Origin: Bradysia coprophila
Taxonomy: Eukaryota; Arthropoda; Insecta; Diptera; Sciaridae
DNA: 64,000 bases
Direction: 5' to 3'
NCBI RefSeq assembly: GCF_014529535.1
Contig: NW_023503616.1
Span: 5,442,584-5,506,583, forward strand
The notes below the pieces were generated by a model, which was not told the origin of the DNA, searched no databases, and saw only the letters and a program-made list of their open reading frames with translations. Position numbers and translations under genes: made by a program. The number at the start of each line of letters is the position of its first letter. The first letter of the stretch is position 1. Below are positions 61,737 to 64,000 of this stretch, piece after piece.

Positions 61737-63040
61737 GTACTTTAAATTGGATTTTTATTAGTTTGTTTTTAGGTGGAAATGATAATTTTCTTATTTATCG
61801 TTAAAGCTTGTGTTTCCCAGACTTAAACTGAACAAAGGAAAAAAATCGTAGGTCCGCTGGTTGCACTCAAATGATCGTGAAGAATTGAATAAATTATTTA
61901 AATTAAATTAAAAATAGAGACAAGTTGCTTGGTTGGTCAATAAAATATTTTAAATGAAAAATAATCGCATAATCTGACTTATAGAATTTAAAACTATGAA
62001 CATTCCAACAAAATATGCAGACATGCAAATTTTAATCGGTCCGAAAATTGAAGAGCATCACAACGCCATGGAAAGCTCACACATCAAATAAATTATGAAT
62101 ATCTGACGGTCAAAATATCGTTTAACTTTTCATACATCTAATGCAGTAAGACAAATACAAAGCGCCCAGATTATGCACCAAAATTTTCCAAACACAAATA
62201 TCACGACACACGATAAAAAAAAACTTAATTCTAATTCTATAAAATTAACTTTATTTTGAAAAGATTTTGAAATCGCATCATTAATATTGTTTTGCATAAA
62301 ACGTGTGTGAACACCAGAATCTAAAAAAAAATATTCTCATCCATTGCCATTCCGAAAATTGGGGCCTCATTATGAATATGAAATTAATATGGATTATAAA
62401 TAAAGCATAAAAAGTCAAATTTAATTTATTAACACTTAAATATCAGACATAATGTCTGCTAAGTCAGTTCAGTTATTGTTTTCGATTTATTTTAATTAAT
62501 TTATTTTGGAAGGAAATTGAGATATCAAACGAATGAAAAAGCGACATGAATAATTTATGTGTACGATGTATTGAAAACAACGATTTAGTTTTTATAACTT
62601 TTCTATTGATTTTTTTTTTGGTTTTGTTAAAATGAAATTTAATTTAGACAAAGCGAACAATAACTGAAACCAATCAGCGCTGTCGTATAAGACTAAATCT
62701 ATTGTGTTAAAGTAAAAGAAGCTGTAGGGAATGCATGCAAGCATCCATGCTTATTTTAGTTTAATTTTACGATTTTAGAGTTAAACCATTAAATAGATTA
62801 AAATAAATTTAGTTTCTAAAACTGAGTATAAATCATTCTCATTCACTAAAAGATACTGTAAGAAGTTTCTACCAGGAACACTGTTTATATGACAGTTCCA
62901 GCTAAAGGAGAACAATAGAGCGTGGAAATACAAAACTTAATTAAAGATCTACAGTAATTTAAACCCGGAAAACAAGTAAACAAACCATTAACATTTGACA
63001 TTTTAAACACTGGAACCATCGAAAACATAAATGGTATTTT
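61737..63040. other. probable last intron of gene 6, unassigned part
   Basis: AT-rich DNA after the GTACTT donor at 61737. I looked for the last RR-1 exon (GDHIP or similar followed by PP and a helix) and found none. Confidence 0.4.
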
Positions 63041-63122
63041 GCATGCTTTTGTTTTCCCTAGAGTCGAAAGTAGCTTATTTCACACCTAGGGAAAACAAGA
63101 GAATCTTAGCTTCAAAAGCATG
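63041..63122. repeat. inverted repeat 1 of the terminal palindrome cluster
   Basis: CATGCTTTTG and TTTTCCCTAG (63041-63061) are matched inverted by CTAGGGAAAACA and CAAAAGCATG (63086-63122), with an indel in the right arm. Confidence 0.55.
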
Positions 63123-63136
63123 TAATAGTTATTTGT

Positions 63137-63242
63137 GTATCTGTTTTGGACGATTGTTTTTAGGCAATTTCGCGAGTTGTAGCCCGAACGAAGTGAAGGC
63201 TACATGCGAAAGTGCCTAAAATCAATCGTCCAAAACAGATAC
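63137..63242. mobile_element. palindromic MITE with GAACGAAG centre
   Basis: The arms 63137-63184 and 63198-63242 share GTATCTGTTTTGGACGATTG, TTTTAGGCA and TAGCC. The centre is CGAACGAAGTGAA. Few mismatches separate the arms. Confidence 0.8.
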
Positions 63243-63340
63243 TCAAAAAAAATTTCGTGTAAGGGGTCGAAAACCATAGAAAAATCTCAAAACTCCCTCA
63301 TTTTCGGCCCCGACACGTGAAAAATCCATTACAAAACTGT

Positions 63341-63442
63341 GGATTAAAAATGAAAAATCACGTTTTCGTGAGATTGTTGACCTCGGCTTCGCCTCCGATC
63401 AACAAATTTCACATGTAAACTCGACTTTTCAACTTTTTATCC
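63341..63442. mobile_element. palindromic repeat, family D, inverted copy with CTTCG centre
   Basis: The left arm (GGATTAAAAATGAAAAATCA, then CGTTTTCGTG and TTGACCTCGG) meets its degenerate complement at CTTCGCC near 63386-63392. Its left arm is the reverse complement of 63507-63554. Confidence 0.65.
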
Positions 63443-63482
63443 CTTGTCATGTCAATAACTATTGCATGACTAGGGATAAAAA
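63432..63482. repeat. hairpin joining two family D copies
   Basis: CTTTTTATCCCTTGTCATG and CATGACTAGGGATAAAAAG are inverted, with one mismatch, around a 13-bp loop. It overlaps the edges of the two neighbouring palindromes. Confidence 0.7.
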
Positions 63483-63568
63483 GAGTTTCGTATGAATTTT
63501 GTTGCGTAGCCGAGGTCAATAAGCACACGAAAACGAGACTTTTCATTTTTATCCAGACCTGAGTTATG
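63474..63568. mobile_element. palindromic repeat, family D, direct copy
   Basis: The right half (TAGCCGAGGTCAATAAGCAC, then ACGAAAACGAGACTTTTC) matches 33675-33732 and, inverted, 63341-63390. The left half (GGGATAAAAAGAGTTTCGTA) is a degenerate complement. Confidence 0.6.
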
Positions 63569-63652
63569 TAATAAATATTATGCACGTATGACAAAGCGGT
63601 CGAGGCTTGCCTAGACGGCTTGTCATACGTGCATATTATTTTTTATCGCATA
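63566..63652. mobile_element. palindromic MITE with TATTATGCACGTATGACAA arms
   Basis: TTATGTAATAAATATTATGC and ACGTATGACAA (63566-63596) are matched inverted by TTGTCATACGTGCATATTA and onward (63617-63652). The centre is the GC-rich CGGTCGAGGCTTGCC. Confidence 0.7.
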
Positions 63653-63765
63653 AGCGAAAACGAGACAACAAGATATGCGAATGACACTTTGACAATTTAC
63701 AGAAGTATAATGTTTGTTTATATATCCTAGGTGAATAATTTTTTCGGGGAATCACACCGCGTATG

Positions 63766-63904
63766 CGATAATATATATTATGCACCTGTTGCCAAGATTG
63801 ATATTTTGACGTGTAGGACATTATTGCCCTAGCCGAAGGCGTGGGCCATAATGCCTACACGTCAAATTAACAGTCTGGCAATAGGTGCATATCATATTTT
63901 ATCT
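63766..63904. mobile_element. palindromic MITE with GCCGAAGGC centre
   Basis: Arms of about 60 bp (63766-63828 and 63840-63904) share CGATAATATATATTATGCAC in imperfect form, then TTGCCA and TTTGACGTGTAGG. They are joined by GCCCTAGCCGAAGGCGTGGGC. The edges blend into an AT-rich repeat. Confidence 0.75.
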
Positions 63905-64000
63905 GTCGAGAACAGATACATCGAGATAAACAAAAACTCCCTAGAGGGATAAGCTCGAGATTATCGTTCTAGACATGCTGAATGCGTTGAAAGTAGTGCT

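Noticed and set aside
61795-61835. Last exon of gene 6 after TTTCCCAG
   Set aside because: In the required frame it reads Thr followed at once by a stop, without the GDHIP or PP motifs expected.

Overview
The window looks like AT-rich nuclear DNA of an insect, most likely a holometabolous one and probably a fly (Diptera). The basis is five multi-exon genes for secreted cuticular proteins of the RR-1 (Rebers-Riddiford, chitin_bind_4) family, tiny signal-peptide first exons, TATA boxes of the TATATAAA type, GT-AG introns from 51 bp to about 4 kb, and intergenic DNA crowded with short non-autonomous DNA transposons. Nothing in the window is bacterial or viral. No transposase, reverse transcriptase, rRNA or tRNA gene was recognised. 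The order Diptera is an inference, not shown directly.

Layout. Gene 1 (366-5585, +) is a 305-residue RR-1 cuticular protein with a Gly/Gln-rich N-terminal half and a YPSAPA-repeat tail. Gene 2 (8374-11813, -) is a 698-residue type I membrane protein with the domain order sushi, sushi, MAM, somatomedin-B, Thr-rich mucin stalk, transmembrane helix, short tail. Genes 1 and 2 converge, and the DNA between them holds an unusual block with nine TATCGATA octamers. From 11.8 to 25.5 kb there is no recognisable gene, only unassigned DNA and at least nine mobile-element copies, several nested in each other. Gene 3 (25669-31804, +, 136 aa) and gene 4 (37172-39719, +, 121 aa) are compact RR-1 proteins. 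Gene 5 (43134-44702, +, 245 aa) has DG(R/K)Y repeats and a Gly-rich region ahead of its RR-1 domain. Gene 6 (54045 to at least 61736, +) is a longer relative of gene 5; its last exon was not found and probably lies beyond the window. The final kilobase is a cluster of palindromic repeats.

How the genes fit together. The five RR-1 genes on one strand form a tandem cuticle-protein cluster. Each encodes a signal peptide and a chitin-binding RR-1 domain, so the products should be secreted by epidermal cells and bind chitin in the procuticle. The cluster resembles what I recall of the Drosophila Cpr49A group, with gene 5 closest to Cpr49Ac, but this is memory and not a search. Gene 2 sits among them on the other strand and is unrelated by sequence; its mucin stalk and adhesion-type domains suggest an apical or extracellular-matrix-facing surface protein. 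Four ACCGGT sites within 185 bp of the large intron of gene 3 may be a Grainyhead-type epidermal enhancer.

Gene models were assembled by eye from reading frames, splice sites and domain continuity. All reading frames close exactly across exons. Untranslated ends, transcription starts and repeat borders are approximate.
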